From Chloroflexota bacterium (GTDB lineage: Bacteria > Chloroflexota > Dehalococcoidia > FW602-bin16): DNA of 64,000 nt. The stretch spans positions 1-64,000 of the forward strand of contig SCTZ01000043.1 in the NCBI GenBank assembly GCA_004297765.1, in the 5' to 3' direction. The translations under genes and the position numbers were made by a program. Each line of letters begins with the position of its first letter. Positions within the stretch are counted from its first letter, which is position 1. The notes beneath the pieces were generated by a model. That model had not been told where the DNA came from, ran no database searches, and saw only the letters and a program-made list of their open reading frames with translations. Below, in pieces: positions 1 to 10,010 of this stretch.

Positions 1-227
1 GGCGATCGGGTGGAGCGGGATAGACTTCGCTAGCGAGGCGGACATCGTCATCGCCTCTCCAGATGCTGTCTTCGCCGATCCGCACGTCAGCATCGGCCTC
101 GACTCAGGTCACGAGGCGATGCAGATTATCAAAGCAATGAAAGCCCTCGCCGCGAATGACAGAGAAGAACATCCTGCAACACTGGGATGCCGAGCGCCAG
201 CAACATCGTGCGGCGGCGCTGACGTAA
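1..227 (+). pseudogene. Enoyl-CoA hydratase remnant (5' cut by window edge)
   Basis: One frame reads the core of a crotonase fold, with DIVIAS, DAVFADP and HVSIGL as in enoyl-CoA hydratases. After about residue 40 the hydratase similarity stops. A different frame then carries a plausible family C-terminus (ILQHWDAERQQHRAAALT) ending at TAA 225-227. The central part of the protein is missing and the frame changes near 160, so this is a decayed gene and not just a partial one. It lies directly upstream of a thiolase. Whether it was intact further upstream cannot be seen. Confidence 0.6.
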
Positions 228-264
228 TGACGGAGTATAGCGTGAAGGAAGGAACTAGAAGACT

Positions 265-1455
265 ATGAAGGAAGTCGTCATCGTCGACGCAGTTCGGACA
301 CCGGTCGGAAATCTGGGTGGCCGACTTAGCAGCTTCCGGGCAGAGGAGTTGGCGGCGTTAACCCTGCGGCAGTTGATCGACAAGACGCGACTCGATCCGG
401 CGATGTTGGACGACGTGTACTTCGGGTCATCCGTCCTCTACGGGGCCGCCGTGAATCGCGCGCGTTGGGCCGTCCTCAAGGCGGGCCTGCCCCATTCGGT
501 TCCCGGTATGAGCGTGGAAAGGCAGTGTGCCTCAGGACTACAAGCTATTTGCCTCGCAGCGCAGTCGATTCTGTCGAATCATGCCGAGGTCATTGTAGCA
601 GGTGGGGTGGAAAGCTGGAGCACCGTGCCGTTCCTCTTGAGCCGATACAGTAATGAGAAACCGTTTAGCATGGAGCCACCGCGCTTCATCGACCGTGAGA
701 CGGGGCCGGATCGGGATACCAACTTCGTGATGGGCGTCACGGCCGAGAATCTCGCCGCGCGATATGCTATCTCCCGCGAGGAGCAGGACCGGTTCGCGTT
801 GCTGAGCAACCGCCGAGCGCTCGAGGCGATCGCGAGCGGCAAGTTCAAGGATGAGATCGTGCCCGTGACCATTCCTCAGAGGAAAGGAGAGCCCGTGCTG
901 TTCGAAGTCGATGAGCGTCCGCGCGAAACGAGTATGGAGAAGCTGGCTGCGCTACCCCCTGCCTTCAAACCTGGTGGCACGGTGACCGCAGGCAACTCCT
1001 CAGGCCGCAACGACGGGGCAGTCGCTCACTTAATGATGTCCAGCCAGAAGGCGAAGGAGCTGGGTTACACGCCAATTGGGCGGTACGTTACATCTGCTGT
1101 GGTTGGCGTTGATCCGGCATTCATGGGCATCGGCCCGGCGTACGCTGTGCCCAAGGTGCTCAAAATGGCGGGCATGGGTTGGCGAGACATCTCGATATTG
1201 GAATGCAATGAAGCGTTCGCTGCACAGACCCTTGCGGTCGTGAAAGAGCTGGACAGGCAAGGATATGAGCTTGATGAAAACCGGCTGAACCCGAACGGCG
1301 GAGCGGTGGCCCTGGGGCACCCCAATGGTATGAGTGGTGGCCGGTTGGTGTTGACACTGCTTCGGGAGCTCAAGCGGCGCGGCGAGCGTTTTGGCATCGC
1401 GTCGCTCTGCATCGGAGGCGGGCAGGGCATGGCGGCAATCTTCGAGGCCCTGTAG
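265..1455 (+). CDS. Acetyl-CoA acetyltransferase / 3-ketoacyl-CoA thiolase
   Basis: A 396-aa thiolase that carries out CoA-dependent cleavage (or reversible condensation) of 3-ketoacyl-CoA in the cytoplasm. The acyl-accepting Cys88 lies in RQCASGLQA. ECNEAFAAQ, His352 in ALGHPNG and Cys382 in CIGGGQG complete the active site. Length is normal for the family. The His loop reads HPNGMSG instead of the usual HPxGASG. A purine-rich AAGGAAGG precedes the ATG. The gene is followed after 11 bp by the carboxymuconolactone decarboxylase-like gene, so the two are probably co-transcribed. A second thiolase lies at 6507-7700. Chain-length specificity cannot be read from sequence. Confidence 0.93.
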   Translation: MKEVVIVDAVRTPVGNLGGRLSSFRAEELAALTLRQLIDKTRLDPAMLDDVYFGSSVLYGAAVNRARWAVLKAGLPHSVPGMSVERQCASGLQAICLAAQSILSNHAEVIVAGGVESWSTVPFLLSRYSNEKPFSMEPPRFIDRETGPDRDTNFVMGVTAENLAARYAISREEQDRFALLSNRRALEAIASGKFKDEIVPVTIPQRKGEPVLFEVDERPRETSMEKLAALPPAFKPGGTVTAGNSSGRNDGAVAHLMMSSQKAKELGYTPIGRYVTSAVVGVDPAFMGIGPAYAVPKVLKMAGMGWRDISILECNEAFAAQTLAVVKELDRQGYELDENRLNPNGGAVALGHPNGMSGGRLVLTLLRELKRRGERFGIASLCIGGGQGMAAIFEAL

Positions 1456-1466
1456 AGGAGGTGTCG

Positions 1467-2036
1467 ATGGCACGGATTCCGTTCGTGCAGCAAGAAACCG
1501 CATCACCGGAGGTAGCCGTACTCTTTGCCAAGATGAAGGCGAATGGCGCGCCTCCGCAAAACATGTGGAAGATGGCTGCCCACGTCCCCTCGGCGTTGCC
1601 TCATTTCGTGAAGATGGGCCGCGCCTTGCTCACCGAAACGAGGCTCGCTCCCAGGCTACGCGAAATGGCCATCGTGCGCCAGGCCGAGATAGTCGGCTGC
1701 GAGTACGAGCGGAAGGCACACGCCGCGTTCGGCCGTGAGGTGGGGATGGTCGACGAGCAGATCGCCGGGATCAGGGATTGGAAGTGCAGCGACGCCTTTG
1801 ACGAGGTGGAGCGGGCTGTACTGCGCTTCACCGATGAGGCCGTCAAGGATGTTGGCGTCAGTGATGCCACCTTCGACGCGCTGGCAAAGCACCTCGATCC
1901 AGATATGATGGTCGAGCTGGCCCTGACCATCGGCTTCTACGGAATGATCGCCCGTCTGCTAATGCCGTTTCAGGTCGAGTTGGACGACGATGCTCTAACC
2001 TCGCCATCGCAGATCCTCGGACGATCGCGGAGTTAG
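1467..2036 (+). CDS. Carboxymuconolactone decarboxylase (AhpD-like) family protein
   Basis: A 189-aa protein of the CMD/AhpD-like fold. The family signature is visible in the helix containing AIVRQAEIVGCEYERKAH. Only one cysteine is present there (C-E-Y-E instead of CxxC), so thiol-peroxidase chemistry of the AhpD kind is unlikely; an acid/base or ligand-binding role is more probable. The ATG at 1467 is chosen because AGGAGGTG sits 3-10 bases upstream. It follows the thiolase closely and is likely in its operon. Members of this family often sit in acyl-CoA or aromatic degradation clusters, but the substrate is unknown. Confidence 0.8.
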   Translation: MARIPFVQQETASPEVAVLFAKMKANGAPPQNMWKMAAHVPSALPHFVKMGRALLTETRLAPRLREMAIVRQAEIVGCEYERKAHAAFGREVGMVDEQIAGIRDWKCSDAFDEVERAVLRFTDEAVKDVGVSDATFDALAKHLDPDMMVELALTIGFYGMIARLLMPFQVELDDDALTSPSQILGRSRS

Positions 2037-2088
2037 TGGCGCGGGCGCCAGAACCGGTTGTGTACCGAGATGCGACTCTCAACAGCGG

Positions 2089-2337
2089 GTGCAAGTGGCA
2101 GCCAGTCGGGGGATTGAGATGGACGAGGCCAAGAAGTTCGCCGCAAAACTTGCCGGCAAGCCGCCGGTCGCCTTGCGCTGCGCGAAGGATGCTGTACAGT
2201 ACGGTCTCGACATGCCGCTACCCATGGCGCTCGAGTTCGAGAACCGCCTCATTGCAATTACATGCGGCACCGAGGACAAGGCTGAGGGCGTCGCCGCCTT
2301 CCTTGAGAAGCGCAAGCCCACGTGGCAAGGGCGGTAG
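2089..2337 (+). pseudogene. Enoyl-CoA hydratase C-terminal fragment
   Basis: About 80 codons read as the C-terminal third of a crotonase: KPPVALRCAKDAVQYG, then GTEDKAEGVAAFLEKRKP and a typical end in GR. The N-terminal CoA-binding and oxyanion-hole parts are absent; the upstream sequence does not encode them in any frame. An ATG at 2119 could start a 72-codon peptide, but a lone crotonase C-terminus should not be active. It is one of several pieces of beta-oxidation genes left in this region. Confidence 0.7.
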
Positions 2338-2405
2338 GGTACCGGCAATCAGAGAACACTCCGCAAAGAAAGTAGCGCCGAGTGACATTCGACAGGAGGC
2401 TGTAG

Positions 2406-3278
2406 ATGAAAGTGGACGACATCAAGAGGATCTGCGTCGTCGGCGCGGGGACGATGGGCTCCCAGATTGCCCAGCAGTGCGCCCTCTCCGGCTACGACGT
2501 CGTGCTCAACGACGTCAATGATGAGCTGCTCGCCAAGTCCATCGCCGGAAATCGTGCGATCCTCACAAGGCGTGTCGACAAGGGCACGATGACCAAGGAA
2601 GAGTTGGAGGCGGCGCTGGGCCGCGTGGCGCCGATCAGCGACCTCGAGAAGGCGGCAGGCGAGGCCGACTTCGTCTTCGAGGCGATCTACGAGAACCGCC
2701 AGGCGAAGCGCGAGCTCTTCGGCAAGCTCGACGAGATCTGCCCGCCGCACACTATCCTCGCCTCGAACTCCTCAACCATGGTCATCTCGTCGCTCGTCGA
2801 AGGTATCAAGCGCAAGGACAAGGCGGCCAACACGCACTTCTTTCACCCCGTGCTCGTAATGAAGCTCGTTGAGGTAGTGAAGGGGCAGTGGACCTCGGAG
2901 GAGACCGCCCAGATCTGCTACGAGCTGGCCAAGCGCATTGGGCGTACGCCGATCATGATCCACAAGGAGATTACCTCCTTTGTGGTCAACCGCATCCTCG
3001 CCAAGCTCTCGCAGGAGGCCTTCTGGCTCGCCGAGAACGGCTACGCTACGCCCCGGGACATCGACACCGCAGTGAAGCTCGGCCTAGGTCACCCTATGGG
3101 CCCCTTCGAGCTCGCTGACTTCAGCGGGCTGGATATCCTCTACAACGCCCGCCAGCAGCGCTACAAAGAGACGGGCGAGGAGTGGGTAAAGCCCTCTCAG
3201 CTACTGATCGACCTTGTGCAGGCGGGGCACTTGGGACGGAAGACCGGCAAGGGCTTCTACGACTACGAGAAGAAGTAG
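2406..3278 (+). CDS. 3-hydroxyacyl-CoA dehydrogenase (HBD/PaaH type)
   Basis: A 290-aa NAD-dependent enzyme that oxidises (S)-3-hydroxyacyl-CoA to 3-ketoacyl-CoA. The N-terminal Rossmann domain has GAGTMG at residues 13-18. Family catalytic residues are recognisable: Ser120-Asn121, His144 in THFFHPV and Glu156 twelve residues later, followed by VNRIL. The C-terminal dimerisation domain includes GHPMGPFELADFSGLD. Length is that of the stand-alone short form, not of FadB fusions. AGGAGG lies 7 bases before the ATG. The family HFFNPV motif has His in place of Asn. The gene supplies the step between hydratase and thiolase. Confidence 0.93.
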   Translation: MKVDDIKRICVVGAGTMGSQIAQQCALSGYDVVLNDVNDELLAKSIAGNRAILTRRVDKGTMTKEELEAALGRVAPISDLEKAAGEADFVFEAIYENRQAKRELFGKLDEICPPHTILASNSSTMVISSLVEGIKRKDKAANTHFFHPVLVMKLVEVVKGQWTSEETAQICYELAKRIGRTPIMIHKEITSFVVNRILAKLSQEAFWLAENGYATPRDIDTAVKLGLGHPMGPFELADFSGLDILYNARQQRYKETGEEWVKPSQLLIDLVQAGHLGRKTGKGFYDYEKK

Positions 3279-3297
3279 CTGCCGGGTAGGGCATAGC

Positions 3298-3432
3298 ATG
3301 AACATCTACGAGTTTCTGAACATCTCAGCGCTGATCTTCCCGGATCGGGAGGCGCTGGTCTTCGAGCAGCGCCGTTACGACTACGCCTTCCTCCAGCGGT
3401 ACGGTGCAGCTAAGCCACAGAAAGAGAGGTGA
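3298..3432 (+). pseudogene. N-terminal scrap of an acyl-CoA ligase
   Basis: The first ~35 residues (MNIYEFLNISALIFPDRE...) match the N-terminus of the complete AMP-forming ligase at 10875-12443 (MNTYEFVNIAAQIFPERE...) almost residue for residue. The reading frame then ends within a few codons. None of the adenylation motifs is present. This is a truncated second copy, probably from a deletion joining the ligase start to the desulforedoxin-like fragment that follows. Confidence 0.75.
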
Positions 3433-3436
3433 CCCT

Positions 3437-3561
3437 ATGGCGGCTCAAGAAGTAGGCGAAACCAAGCGGACCGGGACTCAAGCCGGCAAACGATATCTAT
3501 GCAAGACGTGCGCCCGTGAGGTGCTGGTAACCAAACAATGTGCTGTGAGCGGAGGTGCGAT

Positions 3562-3589
<28 letters not shown>
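3437..3589 (+). pseudogene. Degenerate desulforedoxin-like protein
   Basis: The 50-codon frame starts MAAQEVGETKRTG and has [12 protein letters not shown], clearly related to the intact protein at 12651-12800. The second metal-binding half (CCxG in the intact copies) is broken: an in-frame deletion and small indels leave a single Cys followed by GGAM. It overlaps the start of the mutase gene, ending in TGA at 3587-3589. Loss of a metal ligand pair suggests that it no longer folds as a rubredoxin-type site, although the peptide may still be translated. Confidence 0.6.
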
Positions 3590-5241
<1,652 letters not shown>

Positions 5242-5333
5242 CCACACGGTCTCCTCAGGCCAGATTCCTGACGACCAGGAAGCGGTGCCAAATGGCAGAG
5301 CAACCGCGCGAATATTAAGCAGAGGTAGCGGCA

Positions 5334-6482
5334 ATGTATCAACTAACCGAAGATCACATTATGCTGCGCAACATGGTGCGCGATCTGGCTCAGGACAAGG
5401 TGGCGCCGCGCGCGGCCGAGATTGACGAGAAGGCGGAATGGCCTTGGGATATCGTCGAGGCGCTCCGCTCGGCGGATCTTTTCGGACTGCCTTTTCCGGA
5501 ACAGTATGGCGGCACAGGTACCGACCTGCTCTCGTTCATTATCGTCATCGAGGAACTCTGTAAGGTTTGCGCTAGCACGGGTCTCATGATCGCCGTGCAA
5601 GGGCTCGGCTCGTTCCCGATCGTCATCGCCGGCAACGAGGAGCAGAAGCAGCGTTTCTTCCCGAAGCTGGCCAGTGGCGAGCACATCGCGGCCTTCGGAC
5701 TGACCGAGCCGGGCGCCGGCTCCGATGCCGCTGGTACGAAGACGCGTGCCGTGCGCCACGGCGACGAGTACCTCTTGAACGGTCAGAAAAACTTCATCAC
5801 CCATGCCAGCGTCGCCAGCATCTACACGGTCTTCGCGAGCACCGATCCGAGCAAAGGCACGAAGGGCATCAGCGCCTTCGTGGTGGAGAGCGACCGCCCA
5901 GGCTTCAAAGTGGGCAAGATTGAGCACAAGATGGGCATCCGCGCCTCGCCCACCGGCGAGTTGCTCTTCGAGGACTGCCGCATCCCGGCGAGCAACCTAC
6001 TGGGCAAAGAAGGCGAGGGCTTCAAGATCGCCATGCAAACGCTAGATAAGAGCCGACCGGGTATCGCCGCCCAAGCACTGGGTATCGCCCAGGGGGCGAT
6101 CGACTTCGCGGCGAAGTACGCCACCGAGCGCATCCAGTTTGGCCAGCCGATATCGAACCTACAGGGCATCCAGTTCATGCTGGCGGACATGGAAACACAG
6201 GTAGCCGCCGCGCGCGAGCTTGTCTACAAGGCAGCCGTGCTGCTACAGAAGGGCGACCGCGAGGCCACCAAGTACTCCGCCATGGCCAAGATGTTCGCCT
6301 CGGACGTCGCGATGCGAGTCACCACGGATGCCGTGCAGATTCTGGGCGGCTATGGCTACATTAAGGAGTATCCTGTGGAGCGCATGATGCGCGACGCCAA
6401 AATCACCCAGATCTACGAAGGCACTAACCAGGTGCAGCGCGTCGTCGTCGCCCGCGCCATACTCAGCAAGTACGAGCGATAG
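5334..6482 (+). CDS. Acyl-CoA dehydrogenase
   Basis: A 382-aa FAD enzyme that introduces the alpha-beta double bond into acyl-CoA and passes electrons to ETF. The flavin/substrate segments [10 protein letters not shown] and the C-terminal QILGGYGY are present. The catalytic base is Glu362 in [10 protein letters not shown], the position used by short-chain and isobutyryl/butyryl-CoA dehydrogenases. Length and architecture are standard. It lies between the mutase and a second thiolase on the same strand, consistent with oxidation of the mutase product. The substrate is inferred from context only. Confidence 0.93.
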   Translation: MYQLTEDHIMLRNMVRDLAQDKVAPRAAEIDEKAEWPWDIVEALRSADLFGLPFPEQYGGTGTDLLSFIIVIEELCKVCASTGLMIAVQGLGSFPIVIAGNEEQKQRFFPKLASGEHIAAFGLTEPGAGSDAAGTKTRAVRHGDEYLLNGQKNFITHASVASIYTVFASTDPSKGTKGISAFVVESDRPGFKVGKIEHKMGIRASPTGELLFEDCRIPASNLLGKEGEGFKIAMQTLDKSRPGIAAQALGIAQGAIDFAAKYATERIQFGQPISNLQGIQFMLADMETQVAAARELVYKAAVLLQKGDREATKYSAMAKMFASDVAMRVTTDAVQILGGYGYIKEYPVERMMRDAKITQIYEGTNQVQRVVVARAILSKYER

Positions 6483-6506
6483 GAAACGGATAAGGAGTAG
6501 GCGACT

Positions 6507-7700
6507 GTGGATGAAATCGTAATCGTCAGCGCCGTGCGTACCCCGATCGGGCGCTACGGTGGGGCGCTGGGAGACGTGCAGGCGCCGGATCTCGCGGCAT
6601 TGGTGCTCCGTGAGGCCGTGAGCCGTATCGGCCTGGAGCCCAGCCGAGTTGATGAGGTTGTTATGGGACACGTCCTCGTGAACGGCGAGGCCCCGAACGT
6701 CTCGCGGCAGGCCGTGCTGCTGGCAGATTTTCCGATTGAGACGCCAGCGTACTGCGTCGAGCGTCAGTGTGGCTCAGGGCTCCAGGCGATCTGCGATGGC
6801 ATGATGCAGATTCAGACCGGCAACGGCCGTATCGTGGTGGCCGGTGGCGTGGAAAGCATGAGCAACATGGAGTACTACGTCACCGGCGCGCGCTGGGGGC
6901 TCAGGCTTAACTCCGTGCCATTCTATGATCGGTGGGAGCGGGCAGTCGAAACGATGTCCACCGAGCGCTTTGGTCGCATTCCAGGGATGATCTTTACTGC
7001 CGAGAATGTTGCCCAACAGTGCGGCATCACGCGCGAGGCGCAGGACGAGTTCGCCTTGCTCAGCCAGCAACGGGCCCGCGCGGCGATCAAAGATGGCAAG
7101 TTTACGAACGAGATCGTGCCGGTTGCTGTGCCACAGAAGAAGGGAGCGCCGCGGATCGTCGATCGCGACGAGCACCCACGGCCGGAGACTACGCTGGAGA
7201 GTTTGGCCAAGCTTAAGCCGGTGCTGGCCGGTGGCACGGTGACAGCGGGTAACGCCTCAGGCATGAACGATGGCGCCGCGGCCTGCGTGCTGATGTCAGA
7301 ACGCACGGCCGACGAGCTTGGACTAGAGCCTTTGGGCTACTTGAGGGCCTGGGCGGCGGGAGCCGTGCACCCGGGATATATGGGGTTGGGACCCGTGCCG
7401 GCTGTCAAGAGACTGATAGAGAAGACCGGCTTGCGTCTCGGGGACATCGACCTGATCGAGCTGAACGAGGCTTTTGCCGCGCAAGCGCTGGGGGTCTTGA
7501 AGGAACTCGGAATCAGCGACTTCAGCAACGTCAACGTTAATGGCTCGGGAATCGCCCTAGGCCATCCAGTCGGCGCCACCGGCGTGCGGATTATGGCCAC
7601 TCTGCTCTACGAGATGAAGCGGCGTGGCGTGCGCTATGGCCTTGAGACGATGTGCATCGGCGGCGGCCAGGGGATGGCTGCGCTCGTTGAGCGCAAGTAG
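6507..7700 (+). CDS. Acetyl-CoA acetyltransferase / thiolase
   Basis: A 397-aa thiolase beginning with GTG; AAGGAG ends 9 bases upstream. Active-site residues are Cys88 (RQCGSGLQA), His353 (ALGHPVGATG) and Cys383 (CIGGGQG), with ELNEAFAAQ between. It is similar to but clearly diverged from the thiolase at 265-1455, so the cluster has two complete thiolases, perhaps of different chain-length preference. It is the last gene of the first + strand block; palindromic elements follow. Confidence 0.93.
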   Translation: MDEIVIVSAVRTPIGRYGGALGDVQAPDLAALVLREAVSRIGLEPSRVDEVVMGHVLVNGEAPNVSRQAVLLADFPIETPAYCVERQCGSGLQAICDGMMQIQTGNGRIVVAGGVESMSNMEYYVTGARWGLRLNSVPFYDRWERAVETMSTERFGRIPGMIFTAENVAQQCGITREAQDEFALLSQQRARAAIKDGKFTNEIVPVAVPQKKGAPRIVDRDEHPRPETTLESLAKLKPVLAGGTVTAGNASGMNDGAAACVLMSERTADELGLEPLGYLRAWAAGAVHPGYMGLGPVPAVKRLIEKTGLRLGDIDLIELNEAFAAQALGVLKELGISDFSNVNVNGSGIALGHPVGATGVRIMATLLYEMKRRGVRYGLETMCIGGGQGMAALVERK

Positions 7701-7729
7701 CCCAGGGCTTTGTTTGGGTAGTTGTCAAC

Positions 7730-7924
7730 AGTATTAAGTTACTCTGACGCATACCCAATGCTTGCCTGGTAATCGCCGACAAAGCCGCGTCGCGGCGGGC
7801 AATTGGGCACTGTCGGTTCTCGATAGCGGTCCTTGTCAGCCTGAGCGCCGGGAAATGGTGCCGCCGCGCCAAACTCGGTGTCCAAAGCAAGCGAACATTG
7901 GGTATGCGTCAGTATTAAGTTACT
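7730..7924. repeat. MITE-like element 1 with direct and inverted repeats
   Basis: A perfect 17-bp inverted repeat (CTGACGCATACCCAATG) occupies 7744-7760 and 7896-7912. The 14-bp direct repeat AGTATTAAGTTACT abuts it at 7730-7743 and 7911-7924, overlapping the right arm by 2 bp. About 135 bp lie between the arms and encode no recognisable protein. The layout resembles a small non-autonomous mobile element with its target duplication, but a 14-bp duplication is unusually long and no related transposase is visible. Confidence 0.6.
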
Positions 7925-7929
7925 TCCTG

Positions 7930-8075
7930 GTACTACAACCGTAGATTGTCATTCCGAGCCGGAGCCGCGGCGGAGGCGAGGAATCCGCGCCCCTCGATTT
8001 CGGGCGCTAGAGGGCGCGGATTCCTCGGCGTGCGCGCCTCGGAATGACAGATTCGGCAAAGTACGGTTGTAGTAC
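7930..8075. repeat. Palindromic repeat element 2 (nested hairpins)
   Basis: The outer arms GTACTACAACCGTA (7930-7943) and its exact complement (8062-8075) enclose a second pair, TGTCATTCCGAG (7947-7958) with CTCGGAATGACA (8038-8049). Inside those is a GC-rich stem around GGAATCCGCGCCC / GGGCGCGGATTCC. This is a nested cruciform-type repeat; TCATTCCGAG/CTCGGAATGA cores are typical of dispersed bacterial palindromic repeats. No coding potential is seen. Confidence 0.6.
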
Positions 8076-8174
8076 TAATTTCTGGTGCAAAACGCCATCC
8101 CGTAGGGGCGGTCGTCCCTGACCGCCCGGGGTTGGGGTGAGGCGCGCGCCTATTTCGCACCAGAAACTAGTACT
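8071..8174. repeat. Palindromic repeat element 3
   Basis: Arms of 18 bp at 8071-8088 and 8157-8174 differ at one position (AGTACTAATTTCTGGTGC versus AGTACTAGTTTCTGGTGC). The interior holds a further palindrome, GGGGCGGTCG with CGACCGCC-like complement around 8105-8130. Its left end overlaps the right arm of element 2 by 5 bp. Confidence 0.6.
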
Positions 8175-8282
8175 AGTGGGTCATGCCGCATTTAACTGGT
8201 GATCACCGTTCGGTAGCGCCAACCATGGCGGCTCTGTCGCGATGGTGGCCAATCTCCAATCAATTGCGGGTTGACCCACTAG
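8172..8282. repeat. Palindromic repeat element 4
   Basis: The 11-bp arms TAGTGGGTCA plus one base, CTAGTGGGTCA (8173-8183) and TGACCCACTAG (8272-8282), bound about 88 bp without coding potential. The left arm overlaps the right end of element 3 at CTAGT-type sequence. It is followed 50 bp later by the acyl-CoA dehydrogenase gene. Confidence 0.45.
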
Positions 8283-8332
8283 CGTATGCTATACAAGAAT
8301 AGGACTCATGAGTCTAGGCCAAAGGAGGGAAG

Positions 8333-9487
8333 ATGGAGTTCGGGTTTACCGAGGACCAACTGAGCATCAAGCGTGCGGCGCGCGAATTCGCCGAGAAGGA
8401 GATTGCCCCCAAGGTCGCCGAGTATGACCGCGAGGAGCGCTTTCCCATCGACATCGCCATCAAGATGGGGGCCCTAGGTATGATTGGCGGCGTGGTTCCT
8501 GAGAAGTACGGTGGCGCAGGCATGGACTACATGTCGATGACGCTACTCGTCGAAGAGATTTCTCGTCATTGCCACAGTCTCGGAACGATCGCCAGCTTCC
8601 CCAGCGGGCTCGCTGGGTCCGGTCTGTTGCATTATGGCACAGAGGAGCAAAAGCAAAGGTACCTGACACCGCTTGCACGCGGGCAGGTGTTCGCCGGAGC
8701 GGGAGTGACCGAGCCGCATTCGGGCACCGACGTGGCCGGCATGGAGACCTCCGCCAAACGCGACGGCGACAGCTACGTCGTGAACGGAATGAAGACCTGG
8801 ATCAGCAACCTCGAGTACGGGAGCTGGTTCATCTCCTTCGCTCAAATGGACAAAGCGCGGCGGCACAAGGGCATAACGGCCTTCGTCTTCCCCAAAGACA
8901 CCCCGGGACTATCGGTGCGCCCGTTCAAGAACAAGTTGGGTTTTCGACCGCTCTCCTCTGGCGAGTTGATCTTCGACGACTGCAGGATTCCGGTGGAGAA
9001 TCGCGTTGGCGAGGAGGGGCAGGGATTCGCGGTGGCCATGTCTGCCGTCGAGAACGGTCGGCTCGGGGTGTCCGCACGGGCCTGCGGCATAATCCGCGCT
9101 TGTCTGGAAGAGAGCGTGCGCTACGCTCAGGAACGCGTTGTCTTCGGACAGCCGATCGGACGGTTCCAGCTCATCCAATCCAAGATCACGGACATGGTAG
9201 TCGGGCTCGAGACGGCACGGCATCTGACCTACCGCTTGGCCTGGCTCAAAGATCAGGGCGCAGAGCGGGCGCGGAAGGAGAGCTCGATGGCCAAGATGTA
9301 CGCCACCGACACCTTGATGAAGGTGGCAACCGATGCCGCCCAGATCTTCGGCGCATATTCCTGCTCTGATGAATACCCGGTTTCGCGCTACTTCCGTGAT
9401 GCAAAAGTATTCCAGTTTGTCGAGGGGACCAGCGAGTTACACCGCGCTCTAATTGCGGAGCACGAGCTTGGTCTCCGTCATGACTAG
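8333..9487 (+). CDS. Acyl-CoA dehydrogenase
   Basis: A 384-aa FAD acyl-CoA dehydrogenase preceded by AAAGGAGGG. It has VTEPHSGTDVAGM (the usual Gly-Ala-Gly-Ser stretch is here His-Ser-Gly-Thr), WISN, and the catalytic base Glu364 in FVEGTSELHR. It is paralogous to 5334-6482 but diverged, so probably acts on a different acyl chain or on a CoA ester such as a dicarboxylic acyl-CoA. It is separated from the first block by the palindromic elements and likely has its own promoter. An acetoacetyl-CoA synthetase remnant on the opposite strand follows. Confidence 0.92.
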   Translation: MEFGFTEDQLSIKRAAREFAEKEIAPKVAEYDREERFPIDIAIKMGALGMIGGVVPEKYGGAGMDYMSMTLLVEEISRHCHSLGTIASFPSGLAGSGLLHYGTEEQKQRYLTPLARGQVFAGAGVTEPHSGTDVAGMETSAKRDGDSYVVNGMKTWISNLEYGSWFISFAQMDKARRHKGITAFVFPKDTPGLSVRPFKNKLGFRPLSSGELIFDDCRIPVENRVGEEGQGFAVAMSAVENGRLGVSARACGIIRACLEESVRYAQERVVFGQPIGRFQLIQSKITDMVVGLETARHLTYRLAWLKDQGAERARKESSMAKMYATDTLMKVATDAAQIFGAYSCSDEYPVSRYFRDAKVFQFVEGTSELHRALIAEHELGLRHD

Positions 9488-9504
9488 TCACTAAGTTTGG
9501 GGAC

Positions 9505-9911
9505 TCAGATGCCAACGGTTACAATCCCGTAGAGTTGCTCGTAAGACATTCTCGAGGTGCGCTCCGTCTCGTCTCTGAAAATGAAGGCGGTCCGATTATC
9601 CCGGTATCGCAGCAGGTTCTCCGCGAAGTTCAGCCGGGCGCCCGGGAACCACTTCGCCCCGGGGAAGCGTGTGAGATCATCGACGACCGTATCGTAGGAG
9701 CGGGAGGAGCGGATCTAGGCGTACGACCATAGTGACGCAAGAACGCCGGGATGTTTTCGACTGACCAATCGTAGAGCTCAGCGTACGTGTTGAGTTGGAG
9801 TTGGTGCCTCGTGTTGACCAGTCCGATGAAACGAGAGATATTCGCCTGCTGTTTCCGTTCCTCGGATGGCCGCCACAATGGAGTCTTCATTCGCCACAAT
9901 GGAGTCTTCAT
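9505..9911 (-). pseudogene. Acetoacetyl-CoA synthetase N-terminal remnant
   Basis: On the minus strand the first ~60 codons (PLWRPSEER, then FIGLVNTRHQLQL and YAELYDWSVENIPAF) match the N-terminus of acetoacetyl-CoA synthetases. After a stop and a frame change near 9720 the family sequence resumes in another frame (IRSSRSYDTVVDDLTRFPG, AKWFPGARLNFAENLLRY) and ends at 9505. The first seven codons are duplicated by a 21-bp tandem repeat (9871-9911). The adenylation domain is missing, so the gene is dead. The ~100 bp on its 5' side (to 10010) hold nothing recognisable. Confidence 0.75.
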
Positions 9912-10010
9912 ATGTAGAAGTGTCCTCCGCGCAAGAACTCGTGTGTCACGGCAATATTTGTTCGGGACGAAGCCGACGGTTTATGACCAGTGCGCAAACA
10001 ATCGTCAGGA

